From assembly GCF_017996735.1 (NCBI RefSeq), contig NZ_JAGOGJ010000063.1:1-38504 (forward strand): DNA of 38,504 nt, written 5' to 3'. The translations under genes and the position numbers were made by a program. The stretch comes from Niveispirillum sp. GTDB lineage: Bacteria; Pseudomonadota; Alphaproteobacteria; Azospirillales; Azospirillaceae. Positions 1-9,254 of the stretch are shown here, in pieces. The notes under the pieces were generated by a model. The model did not search any database, was not told where the DNA came from, and worked only from the letters and a program-made list of their open reading frames with translations. Every line of letters begins with the position of its first letter. Positions within the stretch are counted from its first letter, which is position 1.

Positions 1-370
1 CTATATATATGTCCAAAGTTATTCTTGTTCATCGCTGATAAATAGCCTGCATTAACAATAATGCTGGAGAATTTCTCCATAGCACATTTGAGAGGGTCGA
101 CGGTGGGACGGGGACGCAGCCCCCAGATTTCAGCCCGATTGAACATTTTCGATAGGCCTTCTCTTGGACCTCGGCACCTGGACAGAAAAGCCGACGGTAT
201 CACTGCCCGGGGTTGAACCCGGGCAGTGATGCCAATTCGGTCGGTGCGCGGTACCCAGGGATGCGAGGGCAGGTCTCGTTGTAGCCCTGTCTTACGCACC
301 CCTCTCGGCCTGTGCCTCTGTCGGGCTGAAGAACCCTATGTGTTTTCAGAACTCATCCCGTAGTCGGCCG
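1..370. other. non-coding left edge
   Basis: No credible gene is visible. The first 70 bases are AT-rich compared with the rest of the window and any reading frame entering from the left closes within about 20 codons. The only structured element is the hairpin at 199-230. Frames open on the plus strand from about 338 are antisense shadows of the TonB-dependent receptor gene. Confidence 0.5.
199..230. terminator. perfect 13-bp stem hairpin, possible terminator
   Basis: Arms ATCACTGCCCGGG and CCCGGGCAGTGAT are perfectly complementary around the 6-nt loop GTTGAA. There is no T-run directly after either arm. On the minus strand a TTTT occurs about ten bases beyond the stem. It lies 140 bases past the likely terminator of the receptor gene, so it may serve a gene beyond the left edge or be a backup bidirectional terminator. 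Confidence 0.45.
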
Positions 371-400
371 TTAAAATCTTCTCCATTGAAGGGGGAGAAG
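371..400 (-). terminator. rho-independent terminator of the first TBDR gene
   Basis: On the minus strand, stem CTTCTCC (394-400) pairs with GGAGAAG (378-384) across a 9-nt loop and is followed at once by ATTTTAA. A second perfect 8-bp hairpin (GCGCCGAT/ATCGGCGC, 400-420) overlaps the stop codon of the receptor gene just before it. The position and the T-run fit the end of the eight-gene minus-strand operon. Confidence 0.65.
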
Positions 401-406
401 CGCCGA

Positions 407-2674
407 TCAGAAATCGGCGCCGACCGATACGCCGATGGTCCGCGGCCGCACAGCGACATAACGCGTGGAGCCATCGGTGAATGTGGAAGCCTGGCTGTTG
501 AACAGGTTGCGTGCGAACAGCGCGGCGTTCCATCCCTCAGCCTTTACGCCGAGCCGGCCGCCGACAATGTGATAGCCGCCGATCACCCTGTAGGTGGAAA
601 GGGTGGGGCGGAACGTGTTAGGATACTGACCCGTGTAGGAATAGTCCAACCGGGCCAGGCCGGACAGGCTGGCACTCAGTTCCCACTCATAGCTGGCCGA
701 GGCCGAGCCACTCCAGCGCGGTGTATAGGGGATGCGATCCCCCGCCCGGCCAATGGACGTGGAGGGCAAAGAGCTGCTGTTCACCTGATCCTCGGTCAGC
801 TTGGCATCCGTGTAGTTGACCGTGGCCGAAAGCGTAAGGCCGGTCACGGGGCGGGCATTCAGTTCGAATTCCACGCCACGTGTGCGGGCAGCACCGGCAT
901 TGGTGATGAACGAGAAGACATTGTCGGCCGTGCGGGTGGAAACCTGGATATTGTCCCAGTCGATCCAATAGCCCGCCAGATTGGCGCTGAGCACCTTGTC
1001 GAACCAGTTGGTCTTTATACCCGCCTCATAGTTCCACAGGCTGTCGGACTCATACGTGATCAGGTCGCTGGGGATATTGGGCGTATTGTTTGTTCCCCCC
1101 GGCCTGAAACCTTGCGAGGCCGTGGAATAGAGCAGAACGTCATCCGTGGCCTGATAGCTGAGGCTGGCCTTGCCGATGGTGCCGCTTTCCGTCGTCTTGG
1201 TCTCGGCATAGGGGCTGGCCGACTGATAGCTGGGACCGCCGGGCAGCACCACTTCGCCGGCCACCGTCTTTTCATAATGATAATAGCGCAGGCCGCCGGT
1301 CACCTTCAGGCCGGGCAGCACTTCCAGGGTGGCTTCGCCAAAGGGCGCCACCTGGGTCATGTCGGTATCGACATAGCGATAGGATGTGACGTCGATGGGC
1401 TTGATCAGCTCACCCGTCGTGGCATCCGCCAACACGAAATAGCTGTCCACATCATCGTTGCGCTTTTCATAATAAAGGCCGGCCGTCCATTGTAACGCGC
1501 CTTGCCCGTTGGAGGTCAGGCGCGCCTCCTGCGTGATGACACGGTTTTCCATCTCGGCATAGAACAAGGCCGGTGTGCGCGTCCTTGCATAAGCGACATA
1601 GCTCGCCAACTGCGTCGCGGAACAGGCCGTGGAAATGCCGAAATGGATGCGACAGGGGCTGGCGGGTGCGGCGATGGAAGCCAGCGCCGTCGCCGTACCG
1701 TCGGTGGTGCGTTCCGTGCCGCTCTCCTGCCAGCCGCTGGCCAGCACCAGATCGGCGAAACCCAGGTCCAGCCGCCCCTCGCCACTGACCAGGGTGAATT
1801 TCTCGTCATAGCTGGTCAGGGTCGGGGCGTTGGAATTGAACATGCCCAGCGACCGCGTATAGAGCGTGCTGTCATCCACGCCGCTGTCCTGGTGCATGAC
1901 GGTCAGCGTGTAGCTGAAATCCTCCCGTGGCGCCCATTTCAGGGCTGCACGTACGCTGGTCTGCCGGCTGTCATTGGTATTCTTGCGGTTCAGCGTCACC
2001 TGATCGATATAACCCTCATTCTCCTGCCGCGACACCACCGCGCGCAGCGCCAGCGTCTCCGTCAGTGGCGTATTGAGCATGGCCTGAAGGGCGTAGTTGA
2101 AGCCGCCATCCCTGGTAAAGGAACCCTCGCTGCTGACCGAGGAGGCGACGCCGCGCGTCGAGGGCTCGTTGAACAGCACGCGGATCGTCCCACCCATGGA
2201 ACTGGAGCCGTACAGCGTACCCTGCGGCCCGCGCAGCACCTCGATCTGTCGCACGTCGAACAGGGCCAGATCACCTGTGCGGCCGCCGGGATCCGATGCC
2301 GTGCCATTCGAACCGATGATCGGCGTTTCCCCATAATAAAGGCCCAGCGTGGCTTCGCCCTGGCTGCGGATGCCGCGTACGGCGACACGCCCCCGGCCGG
2401 CACCCGTCTCCCCCTCCTGCACCACCAGGCCGGGGACGGTACGGAAGAAATCATCCATCCCCTTCGCGCCCATCTCCTGCAGCGTGGAACCGGTGATGGC
2501 CGTGATGGCAATTGGCGTCTCCTGCAACAGGCTGGCGCGCTTGGTGGCGGTGACGATGATCTCTTCAAGCTGGATCGGCGCCTCATCCGGCGCGGCCAAA
2601 GCGAAGCCGGTCAGCGAGAATGGCAGCGACAGCACTGAAACGGCGCGAAGAATCCTCTTACCCATGAAGCTCAT
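407..2674 (-). CDS. TonB-dependent receptor (block 1)
   Basis: Outer-membrane, TonB-energised importer of 755 residues. An N-terminal signal peptide ends near ALA-AP at residue 28. A TonB-box-like EEIIVTATKR lies near residues 37-46, followed by a plug domain with the FDVRQIEVLRGPQGTLYG signature near 145-165 that is typical of the FecA/IroN-like group, then a long beta-barrel ending in a terminal Phe. The start is supported by AAGGGA eight bases upstream. It is the last gene of the minus-strand run, 96 bases behind the lipoprotein hydrolase. The ligand is not deducible from sequence. Neighbours acting on D-amino acids and N-acyl amino acids suggest a peptide or an N-acylated amino-acid conjugate. 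Confidence 0.95.
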   Translation of the reverse strand: MSFMGKRILRAVSVLSLPFSLTGFALAAPDEAPIQLEEIIVTATKRASLLQETPIAITAITGSTLQEMGAKGMDDFFRTVPGLVVQEGETGAGRGRVAVRGIRSQGEATLGLYYGETPIIGSNGTASDPGGRTGDLALFDVRQIEVLRGPQGTLYGSSSMGGTIRVLFNEPSTRGVASSVSSEGSFTRDGGFNYALQAMLNTPLTETLALRAVVSRQENEGYIDQVTLNRKNTNDSRQTSVRAALKWAPREDFSYTLTVMHQDSGVDDSTLYTRSLGMFNSNAPTLTSYDEKFTLVSGEGRLDLGFADLVLASGWQESGTERTTDGTATALASIAAPASPCRIHFGISTACSATQLASYVAYARTRTPALFYAEMENRVITQEARLTSNGQGALQWTAGLYYEKRNDDVDSYFVLADATTGELIKPIDVTSYRYVDTDMTQVAPFGEATLEVLPGLKVTGGLRYYHYEKTVAGEVVLPGGPSYQSASPYAETKTTESGTIGKASLSYQATDDVLLYSTASQGFRPGGTNNTPNIPSDLITYESDSLWNYEAGIKTNWFDKVLSANLAGYWIDWDNIQVSTRTADNVFSFITNAGAARTRGVEFELNARPVTGLTLSATVNYTDAKLTEDQVNSSSLPSTSIGRAGDRIPYTPRWSGSASASYEWELSASLSGLARLDYSYTGQYPNTFRPTLSTYRVIGGYHIVGGRLGVKAEGWNAALFARNLFNSQASTFTDGSTRYVAVRPRTIGVSVGADF

Positions 2675-2770
2675 ATCCCTGTTCCCTTCATTATCTGTAT
2701 TAGCTGAAGGGGATCATACGGCGGGAAACAGGTTCATCTTTACAGGCTGGCCGTCCACTTCACACAAACG

Positions 2771-3661
2771 TCATCGGCTTTGCTTTTCACAAACCTTTCC
2801 CGGTATGCCAAGCTGCGCAGGGCGATCCCGGGCGGCCCAAAAGGCATCGGTCACCGTGGAGACGACGATATCGGGCTTGTCGGTATGGACCATGTGTCCG
2901 GCCCCCGCAGCCAGAACGGCCGTACCACCGGTAAGCGCCACCAGTTCGCGATGTCCGGAACGCCAGCCCTCCACCACGCTCTCCGCTGTGCCGGGCCAGA
3001 CCTTGCCGGCCGTGATTACTGAAACGGGGATGCCGCAGACGGGCGGATAAGCGCGCATCGTCTCCTGCGTGCGTACAAGCCCGCGCGACAGGCGCAGGTT
3101 GGACTGCTGATAGGGCGTGGGGTCGGGCACGTCATTGGCCTTGATCCGCCCCTCCGCCAACTTTGCCGCTCCACCGATACCGTCGATGCCCGTCACCGTG
3201 TTGGCATCGACATAGACCATCGCCTCCACATCGCCGGGATAGAGATTGGCATAAAGCTGGATCAGATAGCCGCCATAGGAATGGCCGACGAGGGTCAGAT
3301 GATGGTCACGGCCCAGGGCGTAAAGACCCGCATGCAGCCGGCCGATCTCCTCATGCACATCATATTGCGTGGACAGGCCGGGGCTGCTGCCCATGCCGGC
3401 GCGGTCATAGGCGATGATTGTCGCCCCCGTCGCCTGTGCCAGGCGGGGGGCCACATCCTTCCAGGTGTCCGCCCCCAGACCGGAGCCGGATTCCAGCAGG
3501 ATGGTGCGCGGGCCACCCGGATAAACGCGAAAATGCATCGCCACCCCGCGCACATCGACCATCCGGTCCACAATCCCGACGACCTCCGGCTTCGGCGGAG
3601 CGGCACAACCGGCGGCCAGCACCAGGACCGACGCGGCCACCATCGACAAAACCCTGTTCAT
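2771..3661 (-). CDS. alpha/beta hydrolase, lipoprotein
   Basis: Serine hydrolase of 296 residues. The N-terminus has a lipobox LAAGC with Cys19, so it is predicted to be exported and lipid-anchored. The fold shows an oxyanion region near LLESGSGLG (55-63), the nucleophile elbow GHSYGG with Ser128, and a C-terminal GAGHMVH carrying the likely catalytic His. The ATG at 3661 overlaps the stop of the racemase gene (ATGA) and has a GGGGGGAG ribosome site. A start 15 bases further upstream is possible but lacks this arrangement. It probably hydrolyses an ester or amide in the periplasm before uptake. The substrate is unknown. Confidence 0.9.
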   Translation of the reverse strand: MNRVLSMVAASVLVLAAGCAAPPKPEVVGIVDRMVDVRGVAMHFRVYPGGPRTILLESGSGLGADTWKDVAPRLAQATGATIIAYDRAGMGSSPGLSTQYDVHEEIGRLHAGLYALGRDHHLTLVGHSYGGYLIQLYANLYPGDVEAMVYVDANTVTGIDGIGGAAKLAEGRIKANDVPDPTPYQQSNLRLSRGLVRTQETMRAYPPVCGIPVSVITAGKVWPGTAESVVEGWRSGHRELVALTGGTAVLAAGAGHMVHTDKPDIVVSTVTDAFWAARDRPAQLGIPGKVCEKQSR

Positions 3662-4644
3662 CGCGCTCCCCCCCAAACCTCATCCGGGCAATATACCAGA
3701 CCATCTGCGTACCAGAGTGCCGGGGTGCGGTCGGCGGCCAGGAAGGTCGGTCCGTCCAGATCGCAATAGTCGCACAATTGGCCCAGCACGAAGGCCGGCG
3801 CCTGTGACCAGCTTGTCCCCGTCATGTTGCCGACCATGACCTGGAAGCCAAGGTCCCGCGCCGCCTTCTCCATGATCAGGGCGTGGGTCAGGCCACCGCA
3901 CTTGTCCAGCTTGATATTGACGATGTCGAAAAGGCCGACCAGCCCCGCCAGGTCGGCCGCGACCTGCACGCTTTCATCCGCTGCCGTAGGAATGCTGCCG
4001 TCCAGACCGGCCATGTCGCCTTCGCGCCCGATGGCGAGCGGCTGTTCCAACAGCCGTACCCCGGCCGTCTCCAGCATCGGTACCAGGGCATTGATGCTGT
4101 CGATGGTGAAACCGCGATTACCGTCCACGGCCAGCCAGGCATCGGGCCGGGCCGCACGCACAGCACCCACACGGGCCCCATCATCCCCGTCGCCCGACAG
4201 TTTCAATTTGATGGCGCGGGCATGGGTCATGGTTCGGGCCGCGGCCGCCATGGCATCGGGCGTGTCGATGCCGATGGTGAAGAAGCTGGGCAGCGGCACG
4301 GCCGCTTTCAGGCCGGCCATAGCCCAGACGGGACGGCCGCTGCGCTTGGCCTCCAGATCCCATAGCGCGCAGTCGATAGCATTGCGGGCTCCACAATCCG
4401 GCAGCAGGTCCTGAAGCCGGGTGCGGTCGGCACCGGCGGCCAGGGCATCTCTCACCGACAACGCCATCTCCAGCATCCGGTCAGGGCCGTCGCCCCGGTA
4501 ATAGACGCCGCAGGCTTCCCCATACCCGACCAGATCGCCGTCCCGCACCTGGACAACCAGCATCTCTGCCATATTGAATTCCTGGCCAGAGATGCGGAAA
4601 GGCGAACGCATAGGCCAGCGTTCCACCCTGGCTTCAAATCGCAT
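3658..4644 (-). CDS. dgcA: enolase-superfamily racemase, N-acetyl-D-glutamate racemase DgcA type
   Basis: Member of the muconate-lactonizing/dipeptide-epimerase branch of the enolase superfamily, 328 residues. Visible catalytic features are KxK (Lys146, Lys148), metal ligands Asp174 (VDGN), Glu200 (LEQP) and Asp223 (ADES), and the Lys245/Lys248 pair in KLDKCGG. The family includes L-Ala-D/L-Glu epimerases and DgcA, which converts N-acetyl-D-glutamate to N-acetyl-L-glutamate. The DgcA assignment rests mainly on the nearby dgcN gene. The start at 4644 is preferred over longer frames because AAGGAA lies eight bases upstream. It lies 46 bases behind the D-aminoacylase gene and overlaps the next gene by ATGA. 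A dipeptide epimerase remains the main alternative. Confidence 0.85.
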   Translation of the reverse strand: MRFEARVERWPMRSPFRISGQEFNMAEMLVVQVRDGDLVGYGEACGVYYRGDGPDRMLEMALSVRDALAAGADRTRLQDLLPDCGARNAIDCALWDLEAKRSGRPVWAMAGLKAAVPLPSFFTIGIDTPDAMAAAARTMTHARAIKLKLSGDGDDGARVGAVRAARPDAWLAVDGNRGFTIDSINALVPMLETAGVRLLEQPLAIGREGDMAGLDGSIPTAADESVQVAADLAGLVGLFDIVNIKLDKCGGLTHALIMEKAARDLGFQVMVGNMTGTSWSQAPAFVLGQLCDYCDLDGPTFLAADRTPALWYADGLVYCPDEVWGGAR

Positions 4645-4690
4645 GGTGGTTTCCTTCATGGATGACGAATGGAATGGGGCGGCAGAGCGG

Positions 4691-6226
4691 CTACCGCCGC
4701 TTGGGCACCCAGGGTGCGTGGGGTGCCGCCGGCAGGAACCGGCCGGGATGAACACCCAGGGTCCGCTGACCTTCATAGACGGGCACACCATTGACCCAGA
4801 CCCGGGTAATCCCTGCGGAAAGGGCCTTGCTGTCGGTCAGGCTGGCGCGATCCGCCACGGTATCGGGATCGAACAGGACGAGGTCGGCCGCCATGCCCGG
4901 CCGAAGCAGGCCGCGGTCGATGATGCCCAGATGGGCTGCCGTCAGGCCTGTCATTCGATGCACCGCCTGTTCCAGGCCCAGCACATGTTTTTCCCGGACA
5001 TAGTGGCCCAGGATGCGGGTGAAGGTGGCATAGCCTCGGGGGTGGCCACCATCGAACCCGTCGGAGCAGATATTGGTATGGGGCCAGTTCAGGAAGGTTG
5101 TCAGATCCTGCTCCGACATGCTGAACCCGACGATACGCTCCACCGGTTCCTGATCCGGATGCTGCATCTGGTAGATGGCTGCCTGTGCCATCAGATCCAG
5201 ATAGGTCTTGACCGGGTCCTGGCCGCGGCTCGCCGCGATCTGCGTGATACTCTTGCCGACCAGTGACGGGTCGGCCAGGAAGGTGGTCAGGATCAGCGTA
5301 TCCGGCGGTGTGGTTTCGCGGAAATTGCGGGCCACACCGGTCGGGTCGTTGAAATTCTTGTCCGGGAACAGCGCCGCCATGGTCGTCTGCCAATAGATAT
5401 AGGGGTAGATATCGGCGGTGACGTCCATCCCCTCGGCCCGTGCCTGATCCAGACGCGCCAGGATGGCGGGCGCCTGCCCCCATTTCGATTTGATGGCGAT
5501 CTTGATATGGGACAGCTTGACCGGCATGCCTGTCGTTCGGCCGACCAGCAGGAATTCCTCGACCGCGGCCTCTATCTGATCGGCCTCGTTACGGATATGA
5601 CTGATATAGCGGCCACCATGGGCGGCAGCGACCCGGGCAAGGGCCAGAACCTCACGCGTATCGGAAAATACCCCGGGTACATAAATCAGGCCCGTGGACA
5701 GTCCCATCGACCCTGCCCGCATATCGGCATCCAGCAGATTCTCCATGGCCAGGAGTTGCCCATCGCCCGCCAAGTCACGTCTATCGCCCATGACACGGCG
5801 GCGCAGATCGTTATGGCCGGAATAGGTCCCGACATTGACGGCCACGGGACTGGCCGCAAGGCGCGCGTTCAGGTCTGCTGTCGGCAGTTCCGAATAGCCG
5901 TCCTGGCCGATGATGATGGTCGTCACCCCCTGGTTCACCGCGCCCGGCACGTCGGGCGTGGCGAACATGGTGCGGTCCAGGTGGCTGTGGCTGTCGATGA
6001 AGCCAGGCGCCAGAACCTGTCCCCCGCCGTCAACAATCTCATCCCCGGCCTCACGCGGAACGCGCGGCCCTACCGCCGCGATCAGTCCTCCGGCGATGCG
6101 TAACTCCCCGGCCGAAGCAGCGGTTCCGGTTCCGTCGACCAGGCGGACATTGGTGACAACGATATCGGCCGTGGCGGGCAGCGACAGGCACAGCGCGGTG
6201 GTGAGCAGCAGGATGCGCAGGCTCAT
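4691..6226 (-). CDS. exported D-aminoacylase / N-acyl-D-amino-acid deacylase
   Basis: Amidohydrolase-superfamily enzyme of 511 residues that should release free D-amino acids from N-acyl-D-amino acids. A hydrophobic N-terminus ending LPATA-D (about residue 20) is a predicted Sec signal, so the enzyme probably acts in the periplasm. Metal-site residues are visible as His80 and His82 (DSHSH), His210 (YISHIR), His240 (KLSHIK) and Asp389 (CSDG). The position of the usual bridging Cys in GNCG is GQDG here (Asp109). A strong AAGGAGG ribosome site precedes the ATG, which starts three bases after the transporter stop codon. D-glutamate or another D-amino acid is the likely product given the dgcN and dgcA neighbours. 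Confidence 0.88.
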   Translation of the reverse strand: MSLRILLLTTALCLSLPATADIVVTNVRLVDGTGTAASAGELRIAGGLIAAVGPRVPREAGDEIVDGGGQVLAPGFIDSHSHLDRTMFATPDVPGAVNQGVTTIIIGQDGYSELPTADLNARLAASPVAVNVGTYSGHNDLRRRVMGDRRDLAGDGQLLAMENLLDADMRAGSMGLSTGLIYVPGVFSDTREVLALARVAAAHGGRYISHIRNEADQIEAAVEEFLLVGRTTGMPVKLSHIKIAIKSKWGQAPAILARLDQARAEGMDVTADIYPYIYWQTTMAALFPDKNFNDPTGVARNFRETTPPDTLILTTFLADPSLVGKSITQIAASRGQDPVKTYLDLMAQAAIYQMQHPDQEPVERIVGFSMSEQDLTTFLNWPHTNICSDGFDGGHPRGYATFTRILGHYVREKHVLGLEQAVHRMTGLTAAHLGIIDRGLLRPGMAADLVLFDPDTVADRASLTDSKALSAGITRVWVNGVPVYEGQRTLGVHPGRFLPAAPHAPWVPKRR

Positions 6227-6229
6227 GGC

Positions 6230-7324
6230 TCAATCCTCCTTCTGCATGAACGCGCGCCATGCACCGACGGTGAACAGCGGAATGACCAGGACGGCAAGAT
6301 AGAACAGCGCTGAATAGCGATAACCGCTGCCGATCAGGTCCACCAAACCGATGCGCGTTGCCGCCACGATGGCCACCATCATGACGGCAAGGGCCACCAG
6401 CGGACGCAGGCCGGACCGCAATGGCCGGTCCATATCGGCGAAATGGCGGGCCAGCCGTTCGTTGAATCCATGCAGCAGACCGGCCCCTGTCTTGATCAGC
6501 GCCCCCAGCACGACCAGTTGCAGAGCCAGCGCCAGGCCCGGACTGTCCAGCCGGGCCAGCACGGTCTGCACCGGCAGGGTCGATTGATTGATCTCCGGAT
6601 AAAAAGCCGACAGCGTCAGCAGGAAGGCGAAACCAGGCAGCAGGATCAGCGGCCCGGCGATAGCACCGGCCAGCATGGCCTCCCGCCGCGTTTTGAAATT
6701 GCGGGCCACAAAAATCAACACGGGCAGCAGCGGGATATTGTAGGCGGAATAGGAGACCGCATTCCACACCGTGTCCACGGGCCGGAACGGTTCCATCGTC
6801 AGCGACGCCAGCATCTGGTCGCCGAATCTGTCCAGCACCAGCACGAACAGCAGGCCATAGGTCAGGTAGAAGATGACCGACCAGACCGAAATCACCTTTT
6901 CGATGACGCTGTTGCCGAAGAACACCAGCACCGCCACCGCCGCCATGAATATAGAGGCGCTGAGCAGGTGCGACCAGCCCAGCAGATCGAACAGCAGTTC
7001 CCCCGCCGCCGCCGAGACAATGGCCAGCACCAGCATCAGCCCGGCGAAATAGACGATCTCGAACAGGAACCGGCCCCTGCCCAGCAACAGCCCCATGAAA
7101 CTGCGGTAATCATAGGCGCGGCCGAGGCGTGCCAGTTCGAAGCCGATCATCGACCCGATACTGATGATGGCGGCCGTCAACCCCATGCCGATCAGGCCGG
7201 ACAACGGTCCCATGGACAGGAAGAACTCCACCAGTTCGCGACCGGTGGCGTACCCTCCGCCGACCAGTACCGCCTGGATGACAAGCCCTGGCACCAGATA
7301 GGTTTGCAGCGTCTTTATGGTCAT
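6230..7324 (-). CDS. YkvI-like membrane transporter
   Basis: Polytopic inner-membrane protein of 364 residues with about ten hydrophobic segments. The N-terminal motif VGGGYATGRELVEFF resembles the GAGFASGxE signature of the YkvI family (COG3949), a poorly characterised branch related to the APC superfamily of amino-acid transporters. A GGGA ribosome site precedes the ATG. The gene is translationally close to the D-aminoacylase (three bases), so it is a good candidate to import the amino acid released in the periplasm. Transport activity and substrate are inference. Only the family resemblance and membrane topology are visible. Confidence 0.82.
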   Translation of the reverse strand: MTIKTLQTYLVPGLVIQAVLVGGGYATGRELVEFFLSMGPLSGLIGMGLTAAIISIGSMIGFELARLGRAYDYRSFMGLLLGRGRFLFEIVYFAGLMLVLAIVSAAAGELLFDLLGWSHLLSASIFMAAVAVLVFFGNSVIEKVISVWSVIFYLTYGLLFVLVLDRFGDQMLASLTMEPFRPVDTVWNAVSYSAYNIPLLPVLIFVARNFKTRREAMLAGAIAGPLILLPGFAFLLTLSAFYPEINQSTLPVQTVLARLDSPGLALALQLVVLGALIKTGAGLLHGFNERLARHFADMDRPLRSGLRPLVALAVMMVAIVAATRIGLVDLIGSGYRYSALFYLAVLVIPLFTVGAWRAFMQKED

Positions 7325-7447
7325 GAAGGGTCCCGCGACATGGAAAAGCTCTTGGCTGCCCTATCCAACCGCAGCCACGCGGAGCCTGCTTCGCCGATCG
7401 GACGGGGGCTTCGCGCTTCGGCCAATGTTTGCGTCAGAAAGATCCCG

Positions 7448-8125
7448 TCATTCCAGCAGCAGATCCTCATAAAAGGCCGAGAAAGGCCGGGTCGGGTGGC
7501 GGATCTGGATTTCGAGCACCCAGGCCCCGGTCGATGGCGTGTATTCAACATCCATCAGGGCGCCCTTATGCTTGATCGCATGGGGAAAATCCGACAACCG
7601 GTGCCCCGACATCTCCAGGTTCAGCACCCAGCCAAGCCGTGCCGCCTCTGCCTGGGCGAAATGGTACAAGGCCATGCCGGTGGCCCTTTCACGACGCCAA
7701 CAGGCGTGAACGGCATCGAAGACGGCACGCACATCGGTTGCGATGCGGCGCATGTCCGGGTCATGGCCGACGACATGGGTCTCACCGCCATCACCTTCAT
7801 ATCCCTGCCAGACGGGACCGATATCGATGAAGAAGATGTCGTCATCGCCCAGCACCACACCGGGCTCTGATGGTTTCCCGAAATTCTTCAGGGTGTTGGT
7901 GCCGAAACGGACATGGATGCCGTGCCAGCCCCGCAGCATGCCGCCTTGCTTCAGCCGGCTGCGCGCGAAGGCCAATGCATCGCTCTCTGCCATGCCCGGC
8001 CGGACATGGGCGGCGATGTCGGTGATGGCCTGACGGGTATGGCGGCGTGCCTCCAGCAACAGGTTGGGATCGAAGGAGGGACCATGGCGTTCCTCCTGAA
8101 GGCGCTTCTCGTCTGCTTCAATCAT
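7448..8125 (-). CDS. compact M24-family metallopeptidase-like protein
   Basis: Pita-bread fold hydrolase of 225 residues, about the size of the catalytic domain of methionine aminopeptidase without an N-terminal creatinase domain. All five expected metal ligands can be placed: Asp101 and Asp112 (spacing 11, as in MetAP), His175 in SGHRLSDFPH, Glu205 in LEIQI and Glu220 in SAFYED. It probably cleaves an X-Pro or other N-terminal peptide bond, or a related C-N bond. There is no signal peptide, so it acts in the cytoplasm. Its ATG lies inside the AraC gene (8-bp overlap), which suggests translational coupling. A 123-bp gap separates it from the transporter gene. Confidence 0.88.
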   Translation of the reverse strand: MIEADEKRLQEERHGPSFDPNLLLEARRHTRQAITDIAAHVRPGMAESDALAFARSRLKQGGMLRGWHGIHVRFGTNTLKNFGKPSEPGVVLGDDDIFFIDIGPVWQGYEGDGGETHVVGHDPDMRRIATDVRAVFDAVHACWRRERATGMALYHFAQAEAARLGWVLNLEMSGHRLSDFPHAIKHKGALMDVEYTPSTGAWVLEIQIRHPTRPFSAFYEDLLLE

Positions 8126-9209
8126 CCTCTGTCTCGGCTATGGGTGCCGCCGGCTTGCGGCGGATATTCTTCACGCGCAATTCGTCATGCGCCAGATAGC
8201 GCATCTGGATGGGGGAGACGCCGAAGGCGGCCTTGAAGGCGCGGGTGAAGCTGGCCGGGTGTTCGTAGCCGGTCTCCAGCGCGATCTCGATCATCGAGAT
8301 CGCGCTGTCGCGGATCAGTTCCAGGGCCAATTCCATGCGTATCTTGTCCCGCATGCGTCCCACAGTGTCGCCATAGACCATGCGGAAGCCCTGCTGCAGG
8401 CGCTGTCGGGTAAGGCCCACCACCTCCGCCATCTCATGCACATTCAGGGGCTGGTCCAGGTTGGTGCGGATCAGGCGCATGGCGTGCTGCAGGCGCCGGT
8501 GATCCTCGGCGGAGAATTGGCCTTCATCGGCCTTCTCCACCTCGCGCGACAGGTTGAACAGGATGTGGCAGGCCAGTTCCAGGGCCTTGCCGGTCAGGAA
8601 GGCCTGCCGGAAGCTGCCGGGGAAGGGCGCTTCCAGCATCTGATGCGCCGCCAGCGACGCTGCCCGTGTCAACGGCACCTTGCGGCAGGGCAGGTTGCCG
8701 CCATTCAGCACAAAATCCACGACGGAGGGTGGAAGGTCGCGGGGGGCAAGGCCCGTGACATGGAACAGGGTCGTGCGTTCCAGATAGACGGTCACCCATC
8801 GCAGGTGATCGCCGGGCGAATAGACCGTCTCCAACTCGTCTCCGGCCAGCATGCTGTAGACGGTGCAGAAGCCGTTCGACAATTCCCCGCCCATGCCCCC
8901 GCCACCCGACAGACGTAGATCGCCATCCAGTACGGCGGTGATGGTCAGGTAATCGGAGGAACTATAGCGGCGCGGCATGGATCGCCGGGCAACAAGATCA
9001 ATCAGGGCCACGCACATGCCGTTGCCCAGACGATAGAAGTCAAAGCCGCCCTCGGCGAATTTTGCATCATACTCGTACCGATATCCCAGACCGGCGCCCA
9101 GTTGCCGCCACCAGCCGTCATCGGTACGGACGACGCTGCTGCCGCCATCTCCCGGTTCGTCGAGGCGGGACATCATGTCCGCCATGCTGCGCAACCGTTC
9201 ATAGGTCAT
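8118..9209 (-). CDS. AraC-family transcriptional regulator
   Basis: Regulator with an N-terminal sensing region of about 240 residues and a C-terminal AraC/XylS double helix-turn-helix. The HTH begins at LNVHEMAEVVGLTRQRLQQGF and ends at the typical GYEHPASFTRAFKAAFGVSP signature. The ATG at 9209 has GGAGG eight to nine bases upstream. A longer form starting at 9239 is possible, but its upstream sequence has only a weak ribosome site. The gene is inside the operon, between the amidase and the M24 gene, and overlaps the latter by 8 bp. It probably activates or represses the divergent amidase/dgcN promoters in response to a pathway metabolite. Confidence 0.9.
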   Translation of the reverse strand: MTYERLRSMADMMSRLDEPGDGGSSVVRTDDGWWRQLGAGLGYRYEYDAKFAEGGFDFYRLGNGMCVALIDLVARRSMPRRYSSSDYLTITAVLDGDLRLSGGGGMGGELSNGFCTVYSMLAGDELETVYSPGDHLRWVTVYLERTTLFHVTGLAPRDLPPSVVDFVLNGGNLPCRKVPLTRAASLAAHQMLEAPFPGSFRQAFLTGKALELACHILFNLSREVEKADEGQFSAEDHRRLQHAMRLIRTNLDQPLNVHEMAEVVGLTRQRLQQGFRMVYGDTVGRMRDKIRMELALELIRDSAISMIEIALETGYEHPASFTRAFKAAFGVSPIQMRYLAHDELRVKNIRRKPAAPIAETEDD

Positions 9210-9254
9210 TCGCCTCGCCTCCTCCTCGTTGCGCGCCATTCCGGTGCAACCATC

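Noticed and set aside
338..1495. Long plus-strand open frame opposite the first receptor gene
   Set aside because: Its codon pattern mirrors the minus-strand gene, it has no family signature, and the receptor frame is complete with signal peptide and plug motifs.
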